Assembly (NCBI RefSeq): GCF_900774055.1
Contig: NZ_CAAGSW010000002.1
Coordinates: 372,001-436,000 of the forward strand
From: Methanococcoides sp. AM1
Lineage (GTDB): Archaea > Halobacteriota > Methanosarcinia > Methanosarcinales > Methanosarcinaceae
Direction of reading: 5' to 3'
DNA length: 64,000 bases
This document shows, in pieces, positions 50,087 through 59,212 of the stretch. Each line of letters opens with the position of its first letter. The stretch's first letter is position 1. A model generated the notes under the pieces. It was not told the origin of the DNA and did no database searches. It saw only the letters and a program-made list of their open reading frames with translations. Position numbers and translations under genes: made by a program.

Positions 50087-51867
50087 TCCACCCTCTTTGT
50101 ACTGGCAGCAGTCTTGTCGGGGTCAACGAGTACGTCAATAAGTGCTGCTTTTCCGGATTTGAATGCTTTTTCTATTGCTTCGTCCAGTTGTGCGGGGTCT
50201 TCTATCCTGTAGCCTTCCCCTCCGGCAGATCTTGCAAATTCTGCAAAGTCAGGGTTGGGGAAACTAACTCCGTATTCAGGATAGTTATCCCTTAATTGCT
50301 CTTTCTTAATGTTCTTGAGCTTGCCGTCGTTAAAGACGATGACGTTAATGCCAAGTCCTTCTCTTACAGCTGTTGTGAAATCACCCATGAGCATCCCGAA
50401 CCCGCCGTCACCTGTCACACAGATGACCTGTTTGTCAGGATAGTCAAGTTTTGCCGAAAGGGATGCCGGGAGTGCAAAACCCATGCTCGCGATGTTTGCT
50501 GACATGAATGTCTTCTGTCCTTCACAGACGAACTTCTTGTAGAACCAGTATGTATGATCCCCGACATCAACGCAGATGATGGCATCCTGGTCTGCATGTC
50601 TTTTGATGGCCTGTACAACGTATCCGGGATTTATCGGGATGGACAGGTCAGTTGCCTCCGTTTCAAGTTCCTCTCGGTGAGTTGCTTTCATCCTGTCGAT
50701 GTGTTCAAGGAACTCCTTGTTCTCTTCCTTTTCATTTATCAGGGGTAACAGTTCTTTAAGCACAAGGTCTGCATCCCCGACAATGCCAACATCCACATCG
50801 AAGGTCTTTCCTATTTTAGTAGTGTCGATATCGATCTGTACTATCTTTACGGAGGGAGGTACGAGATTCGCCTGTCTGAACCCGGACCCGATTATGACTA
50901 TCAGGTCGGAATCCTTGATGGCCTGAGCTGCATGCTTTGACCCGATGGAACCAAGCACACCTACGCTTAAGCGTTCTGTTTCATATATCACACCTTTTGC
51001 CCTTGATGTAGTTGCAATAGGTGCTTTAAGTTTTCGTGAAATCTCCAGCAGCAGTTCTCCGCTGTGGCGGGAACCCCAGCCTGCAAAGAGGGTCACTTTT
51101 TCGCATTCGTTGATAAGTTCCGCTGCTCTTTGCACATCCTCGTCCTTTGGAGAGGTCGTGTTCATGAAAACTCTCTTTTCAGGCAAATATACCTTCTCAC
51201 CAAGCTTTTCGGCAAGAATATCTGTGGGAGTGCTAAGGACCGAGACTCCCGGTTTTCGGTATGCGTACTTAACTGCCCGGGTGAGTAGCGTTAATGCCTG
51301 ATTTTCCCTTGCAATGGTCTCGGAAAATTCAGTGAATGGCTTGAACAGTTCTATCTGGTCGATCTCCTGGAAAGCCTCGCTTCCAAGATATATTTCGGGA
51401 ACCTGGCCTGCAAAAGCAAGTACGCTGCTCCTGTCGGTGGCAGCATCCATCAATCCGGTTATCAGGTTGGTACAACCTGGGCCGGCAATGGATATGCACA
51501 CGCCAAGTTCGGATGTCATCTTGCCATGTGCAGATGCCATGAATGCAGCTGTTTCCTCGTGGCGTGTGAGGATGAAACGAATCTGTTCGCTTCTTCTGAT
51601 GGCATCGATAAGGGGGAGGTTTGAATCCCCTGGTATGCCATAGACATATTTTACGCCATAAGATTCCAGTTGTTCGACGATCTTGTCAGCAACAGTGGTC
51701 TTGATGCCCTTTTCTTCCTTTATACCGCCTTCCTGAACAAATGCGGATTTCGGTGCACCACATACAGGGCAGGTGTAGGTATCGGGCAGGGAATCAAAAT
51801 CCTGCCCTTCTGTTTCTTCATCATATGTCCAGTTGCAGACCGAACATCTGTATTTACCCAATTTCAT
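50083..51867 (-). CDS. Rubredoxin-TPP-dependent enzyme fusion (pyruvate oxidase/acetolactate synthase-like)
   Basis: The first 50 residues are a rubredoxin: YRCSVCNWTYDEETEGQDFD then DTYTCPVCGAPKSAF, two CxxC pairs for one iron. A complete TPP enzyme follows: GIPGDSNLPLIDAIRR and RHEETAAFMASAHGKM in the PYR domain, a central FAD/ADP-like domain around VTLFAGWGSRHSG, and the PP domain with ITGDGGFGMLMGDFTTAVRE-like text (VTGDGGFGM...NDGKLKNIKKE). This resembles pyruvate oxidase/indolepyruvate or acetolactate synthase-like enzymes. The rubredoxin may take electrons from the reaction. ATG 51867 has the SD too near; TTG 51861 with GAGGG six bases before is a good alternative start. Confidence 0.92.
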   Translation of the reverse strand: MKLGKYRCSVCNWTYDEETEGQDFDSLPDTYTCPVCGAPKSAFVQEGGIKEEKGIKTTVADKIVEQLESYGVKYVYGIPGDSNLPLIDAIRRSEQIRFILTRHEETAAFMASAHGKMTSELGVCISIAGPGCTNLITGLMDAATDRSSVLAFAGQVPEIYLGSEAFQEIDQIELFKPFTEFSETIARENQALTLLTRAVKYAYRKPGVSVLSTPTDILAEKLGEKVYLPEKRVFMNTTSPKDEDVQRAAELINECEKVTLFAGWGSRHSGELLLEISRKLKAPIATTSRAKGVIYETERLSVGVLGSIGSKHAAQAIKDSDLIVIIGSGFRQANLVPPSVKIVQIDIDTTKIGKTFDVDVGIVGDADLVLKELLPLINEKEENKEFLEHIDRMKATHREELETEATDLSIPINPGYVVQAIKRHADQDAIICVDVGDHTYWFYKKFVCEGQKTFMSANIASMGFALPASLSAKLDYPDKQVICVTGDGGFGMLMGDFTTAVREGLGINVIVFNDGKLKNIKKEQLRDNYPEYGVSFPNPDFAEFARSAGGEGYRIEDPAQLDEAIEKAFKSGKAALIDVLVDPDKTAASTKRVD

Positions 51868-51885
51868 CCCTCGCGCTTATAAGGG

Positions 51886-52521
51886 TCAGTTCTTCTCATC
51901 CTTGAACTCTACATACCAGTGCTCGCCGCTACAGAACGGCTTGTTCTTTGAAGCACCGCACCTGCAGAGGGTGTAGTGTTCCTTAGATTCGGGGGTGTTT
52001 CCATCAGGATCGTCAAGTTCGATCCCGCCGACTACGTCATGTGGTCCATCTTTTGTAACAGTGACTCCCGGTTCCCTGTCAAGTTCCTTGTGCAGCACGC
52101 CGTCCTTCGTGTAGCTCAGAGCCCCGGATGGGCACATCTCGATAACCCTAATTATGTCTTCCACACTGGCTCCATCGGGGTCGATCCATGGTTCCTGCTT
52201 CATCCTGAAAACGGTTGGGAGATTATCTGTACAATATCCTCTGTGGGAGCACACGCCCCTGTTGTCGTGGATAGTAATTTTCTCTCCAACATAATCGTCC
52301 ACCATGTCAGGCTGCCTGTCCTCAGATTTTTCACCTGAAAAACCTACTTTCAAATGTGTGCCGTCACAGAATGGTTTGTTTGACGATTGTCCACAGCGAC
52401 AGAGGGCTGCCATAGGCTGTGGTTCAAAAGTATCTCCCTTTGAGTTCTTCAGGTTTTTAAGATCCTTTACTAGGTATGGCCCATTCGTTGATGGCTGGAT
52501 GCTTGGGTTATTTTCTGTCAT
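51886..52521 (-). CDS. Double CDGSH iron-sulfur protein with central 4Fe-4S-like domain
   Basis: Two CDGSH motifs flank the protein: CRCGQSSNKPFCDGTH near residue 42 and CRCGASKNKPFCSGEH near residue 187. The middle (residues 70-140) is a Fer4_19-type divergent iron-sulfur domain with CSHRGYCTDNLPTVF and MCPSGALSYT. Each CDGSH binds a 2Fe-2S cluster with three Cys and one His. Such proteins store or pass clusters and electrons. It lies 18 bp upstream of the rubredoxin-TPP gene on the same strand, so it may donate or accept electrons for that enzyme. Confidence 0.92.
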   Translation of the reverse strand: MTENNPSIQPSTNGPYLVKDLKNLKNSKGDTFEPQPMAALCRCGQSSNKPFCDGTHLKVGFSGEKSEDRQPDMVDDYVGEKITIHDNRGVCSHRGYCTDNLPTVFRMKQEPWIDPDGASVEDIIRVIEMCPSGALSYTKDGVLHKELDREPGVTVTKDGPHDVVGGIELDDPDGNTPESKEHYTLCRCGASKNKPFCSGEHWYVEFKDEKN

Positions 52522-52549
52522 CTCTTAGTTCCCCCTTATATCAAATGAT

Positions 52550-53350
52550 TCATTCTTTGTTCATATGGATATCCAGTTGCGGATATGGTATCTCGATGCC
52601 TGCTTCCTTGTATGCGTTCAGGATTCCGTTGGTAAGGTCACCTTTGACTCCCCAGTAATCCGAAGTATTTGCCCATGCACGAAGCTGGAGATTTACGGAT
52701 GAATCTGCAAGCTCGGTAGTTACAACTGCAGGTGCTGGATCAGCAAGGACCATTGAGTTGTTCTTCATAAGGTCCATAGCAACCTGTATGGCTTGGTCAA
52801 GTTTTGTATCGTAGCTGATACCAACGTTAACATCAACTCTTCTGGTAGGCATCCTCGTTGCATTTTCGATAGCACTTCCCCAGATCACCTTGTTAGGAAT
52901 GGTGATGACCTTGTTATCTGGCGTAAGTAATTCTGTTGCCATAAAACCAACATCACTCACACTTCCTGAGTAGCCGGTCACTGATACATATTCTCCTTTG
53001 TCGAATGGTCTCAGTGTGGCGAGCCATATGCCTGCTGCAAGATTTGTCAGTGTGTCCTGCATTCCGAAGCCAAGTACTAAACCTATGACTGCTGAAAGGC
53101 CGACTACTATTGAGCTAATGTCAGGACCAAGTGCTGATACCGTTGCAAGTATGACTGCAACATATAATAGTGCCAGAACGAACCTGGACAGGAATTCTGC
53201 GACAAGTTCAGGAAGTTCTGTTTTTTTCAATCCGTTTTTAAAAATACCTGCCAATAACTTTGCCAGAACAATTCCTACAATAAGTATTATCAGTGCTGAC
53301 AGTAGATCAAAATATGTCATATCCATATATGGTAAATTTTGAGATAACAT
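52550..53350 (-). CDS. Small-conductance mechanosensitive channel (MscS family)
   Basis: The 266-aa protein has three membrane helices in residues 12-110. The pore helix carries the Gly/Ala pattern VVGLSAVIGLVLGFGMQDTL, followed by NLAAGIWLATLRPFDKGEYV and the beta domain VGFMATELLTPDNKVITIPN. These are the MscS signatures. It opens under membrane tension and protects against osmotic shock. GGGAGTTGA lies before the ATG. It ends 28 bp before the CDGSH gene, on the same strand. Confidence 0.94.
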   Translation of the reverse strand: MLSQNLPYMDMTYFDLLSALIILIVGIVLAKLLAGIFKNGLKKTELPELVAEFLSRFVLALLYVAVILATVSALGPDISSIVVGLSAVIGLVLGFGMQDTLTNLAAGIWLATLRPFDKGEYVSVTGYSGSVSDVGFMATELLTPDNKVITIPNKVIWGSAIENATRMPTRRVDVNVGISYDTKLDQAIQVAMDLMKNNSMVLADPAPAVVTTELADSSVNLQLRAWANTSDYWGVKGDLTNGILNAYKEAGIEIPYPQLDIHMNKE

Positions 53351-53675
53351 GTAATCAACTCCCTTAATTTTAAAACAATAGCCATTATTTGTTGGTGTTG
53401 ATATGTATATAAGGGTATTGTAAAATTACCTGGCAGTGATGTTCTATGGGGTCTACATCCCATCGTTTTATGATTTGATGGGGTCGATATGTTTTGTTTT
53501 GGGATTTATATGTGGGATTATGCAACACATTGGTCGTGCTATAGTTAGATTTACTTTATCCATTAATTCAATTTTATTTTTAAAAGTGACATAAGATCGT
53601 GAATAATCATTGACAAATATCTTTTTATAACATCACTCCTTTTAGAGGCTGACTCCAAACGGGGAGGTGTGTCTA

Positions 53676-53759
53676 ATGGTACTCCTCCTCCAACTCTTTT
53701 ATCGATGTTTTATGTTGTTTAATTTCGCTTTTAATGCTTCAGCTGTTGCTCTTTTTTAG
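53676..53759 (+). CDS. Possible leader peptide (27 aa) with strong SD
   Basis: GGAGGTG at 53663-53669 lies six bases before ATG 53676; the frame encodes a hydrophobic peptide (MVLLLQLFYRCFMLFNFAFN and seven more) ending in TAG. The SD can pair with CCTCC 10-20 bases downstream, so translation may be structure-controlled. A TATA-like run sits at 53613-53622. It is short and may not be translated. Confidence 0.3.
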   Translation: MVLLLQLFYRCFMLFNFAFNASAVALF

Positions 53760-53908
53760 AATTTGTAGTTTTGTTCCGTTTGTATATTTCATCCGTTGAG
53801 ATTAATTCTAACGCGCGCATATATCGGCAAACAACTGTCAAAATAGTCATACTCGTCGGCAACATCAAAACCCTTATATAATACATAGAATATTAGAAAA
53901 TCTAACTA

Positions 53909-53937
53909 TTAGTTTATCAAATGATTCGATTATCTAA
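53909..53937. promoter_or_regulatory. Candidate MarR operator
   Basis: TTAGTTTATC (53909-53918) faces GATTATCTAA (53928-53937) across 9 bases; 8 of 10 positions are symmetric. It lies about 25-55 bp after the TATA-like run, where transcription should begin, fitting repression of the operon by its own MarR product (inference). Confidence 0.45.
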
Positions 53938-53981
53938 TCGTCACGGACTAAAAGGTTAGTGCCGTATTCAGGAGGTAAAAT

Positions 53982-54488
53982 TTGGATAAGATCGAGCAAC
54001 TCATCAAACTCCATCTGGAGATGGAACATCTCAAAAGAAAACTTGAGGGTAACATGACTGAGTGTTGCCTGGAAGATGAAGGTCGTACAAGTGCGCACAA
54101 AACCATGAACCGAGCCCTTCTCCTGATATAGAGGGAAGGCGAGATCATGCCTTCTACACTTGCCAGAATCCTTGATTTAAAAAAGAGCAGTGTTACCAGT
54201 CTTATCGATAACCTTGAGAAAGAGGGCTTTGTCTTTCGAAAAGATGATCCCTCTGATCGCAGGAAAGTCCTGATCTCTGTTACCGAAAAAGGCATTGAAC
54301 AGATCAGGAAGGTCTTCAACAAAATGCTTTCGGTCGTAAAAATGTGCATGGATGATATGGATGATGAAAAGCTTGACAAGATCCTTGATGCACAGCTTGT
54401 ATTGATCGAATTTCATCGTCATATGTACGATCGATCGGTCGAACTAGTCGATGAAAAATGTTCTCTTGAATCTAAAAATAAACAATAA
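53982..54488 (+). CDS. MarR-family regulator with in-frame UAG at codon 50
   Basis: TTG 53982 follows AGGAGGTAAAAT. The frame encodes MDKIEQLIKLHLEMEHLKRK, reaches TAG at 54129-54131 (after NRALLLI), and continues without a break as REGEIMPSTLARILDLKKSS, VTSLIDNLEKEGFVFRKDDP, SDRRKVLISVTEKG to TAA at 54488. The part after the TAG is the recognition helix and wing of MarR (D-x-x-D-R-R-K), and the part before it is the dimer helix, so only the whole frame makes a normal 168-aa MarR. ATG 54147 alone would lack the first half of the DNA-binding domain. Either UAG is read, as pyrrolysine in this group, or the gene is broken. It overlaps the transporter gene by one base. Confidence 0.85.
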
Positions 54489-56896
54489 TGGATGAGGGGG
54501 CTATCAGCATAAAAAATGTATTTGAAAAACTGGGGATCTTTATTGAGAATAATACTATCCCTATACTTATAGTAGCATTATTATTTGTCCTTGTCTCTGC
54601 TCAGGGTGCACAGAACATCGCCATGGAATCTGGAACTGAAACATTCGTTGAGAAGACGTCACAATTGTATCAGGATTTTGATCACCTTTACATGAACATC
54701 TTTGGTACCGAAGCCATTGTTATAATGGTGGAGGATGGGCAGGTAAATGATCCCGCTTTGCTGCAAGCGATGGATCGGCTTGATCACATGTCTTCGACAC
54801 TACCCGGTGTTGTAGGAGTACAAAGTGTTTCCTCGTTTGTCAAAGATGCCAATTTCGCTCTCACCGGTGAAGCATCACTTCCTGAAGACAAGGTCGAATT
54901 AGAGTCCCTCCTCAACGACTATGTTCCTGAAGGATTGATGCCGGACGATACTCATACACTTATCTACGTTGAAATAGCAGGCTCTTTAACCGATGACCAG
55001 AAACAGGAGGTACTGAGGGAAGTCGAAACATCTGTAACCTTTGCAGAATTCCCTCCTGACTATAATGTAATAGTAACAGGGGAGCCGGCTTTCATGGTCT
55101 CCATGAACAACGCAATGATGTCAAGTATGGGTGTATTGCTTGGGCTTTCAGTTGTCCTGATGATCGTTGTCCTGTATCTTGTGTTCGGTCATGTCAGGTG
55201 GAGGTTAATGCCTCTTGCTATTGTTCTGCTGGGTATCATATACACATTTGGTGCTATGGGCTATCTGGAGATACCAATGACCATGGTCTCAATGGCCGCA
55301 TTTCCAGTACTGATCGGTCTGGGTATAGATTATGCCATCCAGTTCCATAATCGTATAGAAGAGGAGCTTGAACGTGGTGAGACGCCGGCAGAGGCAGTGG
55401 TGGATACTATCAAGCACACCGGCCCTGCTGTCCTGATCGCCCTTATAATCACAGCACTAGGATTCTTTTCCCTTTTGACATCAAGCGTACCTATGATACA
55501 GGATTTTGCGAAGCTGCTTCTCATAGGTATTGTGATGTGCTTCCTTGCTTCCCTGTTCGTAGGTGTGACTGTGATATATGGTCTTGACAACATGCAATCG
55601 ATACGCAAGGAGAAGTTCGGACACTTGTCCCTGAGAGGCAAAAACAAATCAAAGACATCATCTCCCGGTACTGGAGAACCCAAGCCGGACATTCTGGACA
55701 GGTTCCTGGGTCGAACTACCCATTTCACCATAAAACATCCTTTCATGATTCTGTCCATTGCTGTTCTGCTTTGTGCCGGTGGCTTGGTGGCTGATACTCA
55801 GGTAGGGATCCAGACAGATACGGAAACCTTTGTCCCACAGGACCTACCGGCATTGATCAACCTAGGACATCTTTCTGATATCACTGGTGGTGAGGACCAG
55901 CTGAATATTATCATCAAGACCGACAATGTTGCTGATCCTGAGACTTTGAAGTGGGTGGATGAGTTCAGCTCTCATGAAGTAGATAGCCGGAACAATATCA
56001 TTGGGGCGGAAAGCATGGCCAGTGTCATTAAGTCGATGAATGGCGGTATGATTCCTGAAAGTGAGTCTGAGATAAGATCTTTGTATGAACAGATACCTGC
56101 TCAGCAAAAAGACCGTTTCATGTACGGTGAGAATATGCTCCTGCTTAACCTGAACATTGGTGATGTAATGGGAAGCATTGGAATGGAGGGGGTTGAAGTC
56201 CTTGCGGATATTGTGAGGGAGGATATGCTGTGGATGTCCCCGCCTCCCGGAATGACAGCTACGATAACCGGAAGCAACGTTGTGTTCATAGAAGTTATTG
56301 GAGCCCTCACGTCAGGGCGTATCTTTATGACATACCTGGGACTGGGCTTGGTATTCGGTGGACTTCTTCTGATCTACCGCGATCTTCTCAAGGCACTTGT
56401 GCCGGTAGTGACAATGTTCATGGTCATTGGCTGGTCCGGAGGACTGATGTACTTGCTGGGTATGGAATATAATCCAATGACAGCTACACTGGGTGCACTT
56501 ATCCTTGGTGTGGGTTCCGAGTATGCTGTACTTATGATGGAGAGATATTTTGAGGAAAAGGCGAAAGGTGCCAGTCCTGAAGAAGCAATGACCGAAGCAG
56601 GAGTAAAGATCGGAAAAGCGATAGTCACTTCCGGACTTACGACACTGTTCGGTTTCTGTGCACTGGTAGCTTCCGATTTCAATATGATCAGCGGCTTTGG
56701 TATGATCACTGTAATAGATGTAGGGCTTGCCCTATTCGCAACATTTGTGATCTTCCCTCCTGTGATGGTATTGCTCGATAATTTCCGTGAAAAGAGGAAG
56801 GCAAAAAAGATAATACTTGATAGATCATTCGAAGATGATGTATCAACGACAAAAATAACAAAATATAGCGCTGACCCGGAGGCTGATGCCTTTTGA
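54488..56896 (+). CDS. MMPL/RND-type exporter (HAE3-like)
   Basis: The 802-aa protein starts at ATG 54488 (one-base overlap with marR). It has the RND duplication: a first helix (NTIPILIVALLFVLVSA), an extracytoplasmic loop, then five helices. This is repeated in the second half from about residue 420 (HFTIKHPFMILSIAVLLCAG). The MMPL motif GLGIDYAIQFHNRIEEELER appears once, with a matching LGVGSEYAVLMMERYFEEKA in the second half; both carry the polar residues of the proton path. HAE3-type members export hydrophobic compounds or lipids. Regulation by the upstream MarR and cooperation with the two downstream COG1361 proteins are expected. Confidence 0.94.
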   Translation: MDEGAISIKNVFEKLGIFIENNTIPILIVALLFVLVSAQGAQNIAMESGTETFVEKTSQLYQDFDHLYMNIFGTEAIVIMVEDGQVNDPALLQAMDRLDHMSSTLPGVVGVQSVSSFVKDANFALTGEASLPEDKVELESLLNDYVPEGLMPDDTHTLIYVEIAGSLTDDQKQEVLREVETSVTFAEFPPDYNVIVTGEPAFMVSMNNAMMSSMGVLLGLSVVLMIVVLYLVFGHVRWRLMPLAIVLLGIIYTFGAMGYLEIPMTMVSMAAFPVLIGLGIDYAIQFHNRIEEELERGETPAEAVVDTIKHTGPAVLIALIITALGFFSLLTSSVPMIQDFAKLLLIGIVMCFLASLFVGVTVIYGLDNMQSIRKEKFGHLSLRGKNKSKTSSPGTGEPKPDILDRFLGRTTHFTIKHPFMILSIAVLLCAGGLVADTQVGIQTDTETFVPQDLPALINLGHLSDITGGEDQLNIIIKTDNVADPETLKWVDEFSSHEVDSRNNIIGAESMASVIKSMNGGMIPESESEIRSLYEQIPAQQKDRFMYGENMLLLNLNIGDVMGSIGMEGVEVLADIVREDMLWMSPPPGMTATITGSNVVFIEVIGALTSGRIFMTYLGLGLVFGGLLLIYRDLLKALVPVVTMFMVIGWSGGLMYLLGMEYNPMTATLGALILGVGSEYAVLMMERYFEEKAKGASPEEAMTEAGVKIGKAIVTSGLTTLFGFCALVASDFNMISGFGMITVIDVGLALFATFVIFPPVMVLLDNFREKRKAKKIILDRSFEDDVSTTKITKYSADPEADAF

Positions 56897-58002
56897 TGAA
56901 CTGTAAAAACACACAAAAAAACAGATATGTGAATTCAGCAGTTGTGATGGCTGTTCTGCTGACTGCAGCTCTATTTGCGGTCACGGTCGTATCCCCTGCT
57001 GCCGGAGCAAAAGAGTTCATACAGCCCAACTCTGAATTCTCTACCAATTATTATGATGCCTACGGTGAACCGGACCTCTATGCTTCCGTTCTCGGAGACA
57101 CCGAGTTTGAGAGAGGCGAGACTGCACAGGTCCGCATTGTTCTCTCGAACAGAGGTGTACTGTACGGTTTCAAGGCTAAGACTGATGTGGATACAAATAA
57201 TGGAGAACATGCACTGTCTTTAAAGGAGATCGAATATGAGTCATTGAGGACTACTGCTTTTGGGGTTAAGGCTGAGATGGTCTCGACCACAGACTATATC
57301 GAGGTCGACCCCACCACAAGTGTCCGGACACTTGATAGTCTATACCCCGGAGTGTTGCCGGATGATCCGATGTCGTTTACTATAACTATCTCTGACAATG
57401 CTCCTGCAGGAAATTACATGCTTTTGATGCCTGTCAGTTATGAGTTCCAGAGTCAGGTCGAGATGACTGATGGTAGTACTGTAAGGCTTGGGTTGCCTGA
57501 GCTTGACCATACCACATTCTACAAGACAAGGAACACTACCCTTCAGATTCCTCTAGTGATCGAACCAGCTGCAAAGTTCGTAGTATCCGAAGTGGATGGT
57601 GAGCTTACATCCGGACAGTCAGGTACCATTAATGTTACTTACACAAATGTGGGTGAGGTCGAAGCAGCTGATGCTTTTGCTCGGATTATTGTGATGAAAC
57701 CGTTGAGTTCTGACAGGTCAGTTGTAAACCTGGGCAATATCGGACCGGGAGAAAGTAAGACCGCATCATTTGATCTTGCTGCGGAGATCTCTGCAGTTGA
57801 GAAGAATTACGGAATTGATAGTGAGATCAAGTATTGTGATGAGGACGGTGAAATACAGTTCTCGGACAACATTATTGTCGAGGTCCCTCTTAAGTCAAGA
57901 AAGGCAAGTATCAGCATAACGACGCTGGCACTTGCAGGAATACTTCTGATAGGAGCTTACATGGGATACAATACGATACGGAAGATGAACGGCAAAAAGT
58001 AA
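56896..58002 (+). CDS. COG1361-type surface protein, first of a pair
   Basis: ATG 56896 shares one base with the exporter stop; TTG 56893 is an alternative. A signal peptide (SAVVMAVLLTAALFAVTVVS-PAAGA) leads to a mature region of beta domains; the second (residues about 225-325) reads as a CARDB/DUF11-like fold with SGTINVTYTNVGEVEAADAF. One C-terminal membrane helix (SITTLALAGILLIGAYMGYN) is followed by a basic end. S-layer-related COG1361 proteins are regularly found with MMPL exporters in methanogens and may act as their outside adaptors. The next gene is a paralogue. Confidence 0.85.
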   Translation: MNCKNTQKNRYVNSAVVMAVLLTAALFAVTVVSPAAGAKEFIQPNSEFSTNYYDAYGEPDLYASVLGDTEFERGETAQVRIVLSNRGVLYGFKAKTDVDTNNGEHALSLKEIEYESLRTTAFGVKAEMVSTTDYIEVDPTTSVRTLDSLYPGVLPDDPMSFTITISDNAPAGNYMLLMPVSYEFQSQVEMTDGSTVRLGLPELDHTTFYKTRNTTLQIPLVIEPAAKFVVSEVDGELTSGQSGTINVTYTNVGEVEAADAFARIIVMKPLSSDRSVVNLGNIGPGESKTASFDLAAEISAVEKNYGIDSEIKYCDEDGEIQFSDNIIVEVPLKSRKASISITTLALAGILLIGAYMGYNTIRKMNGKK

Positions 58003-58045
58003 TACATTGAAAATTATCAAATTAAAACTATGAAGAGGATTAATT

Positions 58046-59185
58046 ATGTTTAAAATGACAGATTCCAGATACGCTTTGCCAATTATGGCCTCACTTGCTG
58101 TATTGTTGCTTTTTGCAGCACCGGTACACGCAGAGTCTACACTTCCATCGAATGGTGAGTTTACGGCAGCTAATGCGGAACTACCTGATTTCTTTAATTT
58201 TGGTGAGAACTATTATACCGTATTTGGTGGTCCCGATGTGACTGCGACCCTCATTGGTGATAATGAGTTCGAACGTGGTGATACCGTTACACTGAACCTC
58301 GATCTGATGAACAAGGGTCTGATCACAGGTTTCAGGTCGGAGGAAGATGATTTCTACCTTACTCAGCTGGAGCAGAAGTTGCAGAGAACCGAAATGTCCT
58401 ATGAATCACAGCGAACGACAGCTATCGGTATCGTTGCTATCCTGACCCCTCTTGACCCTGCTATCAAAGTAAAGTCCGGTCCCCAGGAAGCAGGTACTCT
58501 TGTATCTGGGCAGAAGACCGAATCTCCTGTCAGGTTCAATGTAGAGATCTCAAAGAATGCGGAGTCGGGTAGCTACCCTATGCGCCTTGATCTCTACTAT
58601 GGATATCAGAAGAATGTCCAGATAAATGGCGACAATGAGACCGATCTTGGAATTACTAATATGGAGGTCGGACTCTGGTATGATGTAGGTGGGCAGAACA
58701 CTACCTTTGATATATTTGTGAAGGATGAGGCAAGGTTCGAGGTAACGAATGTATCCGGTGACCTATATCCTGACACCGAAGGTCTGCTATATGTTACCTT
58801 TGAGAATGTGGGTGATCTTCCTGCAAAGGATGCGATTGTGAGGATAAGTGCTGCTGATCCGTTCAGTACTACCGATGACCAGGCATTCCTGGGTACACTT
58901 GATTCCGGCGAGAGCACTGTTGCAGTGTTCAAACTAAAGGTCGATGATCTTGCAGTACCGAAGGCTTATGCACTGAACAGTGAGATCAAGTATGAGGATA
59001 CTGACGGGCATGACAGTATCTCGGACACGGTGAAGATCAAGACTGAAATTCTCCCTGCATCTGCAAATGACAGTGGCTCCGGCATGACCGGGATCATTAT
59101 TGGCGCAGTACTGTTAATAGTGATCGCTGGTGGGGCTTATTTTGTTTATCGCAGCAGGTCTTCAAATAACAGCAACGATGAGTGA
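58046..59185 (+). CDS. COG1361-type surface protein, second of a pair
   Basis: The 379-aa protein has the same layout as its upstream neighbour: signal peptide (MASLAVLLLFAAPVHA), beta domains with the shared block GDNEFERGDTVTLNLDLMNK and TEGLLYVTFENVGDLPAKDA, and a C-terminal membrane helix (GIIIGAVLLIVIAGGAYFVY). Shared phrases such as FERGD/FERGE-T and ALNSEIKYEDTDG/GIDSEIKYCDEDG show a gene duplication. GAAGAGG precedes the ATG. It ends the MarR-MMPL operon, followed by a terminator. Confidence 0.85.
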   Translation: MFKMTDSRYALPIMASLAVLLLFAAPVHAESTLPSNGEFTAANAELPDFFNFGENYYTVFGGPDVTATLIGDNEFERGDTVTLNLDLMNKGLITGFRSEEDDFYLTQLEQKLQRTEMSYESQRTTAIGIVAILTPLDPAIKVKSGPQEAGTLVSGQKTESPVRFNVEISKNAESGSYPMRLDLYYGYQKNVQINGDNETDLGITNMEVGLWYDVGGQNTTFDIFVKDEARFEVTNVSGDLYPDTEGLLYVTFENVGDLPAKDAIVRISAADPFSTTDDQAFLGTLDSGESTVAVFKLKVDDLAVPKAYALNSEIKYEDTDGHDSISDTVKIKTEILPASANDSGSGMTGIIIGAVLLIVIAGGAYFVYRSRSSNNSNDE

Positions 59186-59212
59186 TCATTTCTCTCATCG
59201 TTTTCTTTTTAT
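59175..59212 (+). terminator. Hairpin and T-run ending the MMPL operon
   Basis: ACGATGAG (59175-59182) and CTCATCGT (59194-59201) are perfect arms around the stop codon; TTTCTTTTTATT follows. Confidence 0.8.

Larger units (their letters stand above)
53351..53981. other. 631-bp regulatory region between MscS and the MarR operon
   Basis: This region holds the divergent promoters, a possible 27-codon ORF with a strong SD (53676-53759), a TATA-like run CCTTATATAATAC (53872-53884) and a dyad at 53909-53937 near the expected MarR transcription start. I see no longer gene. Confidence 0.55.
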
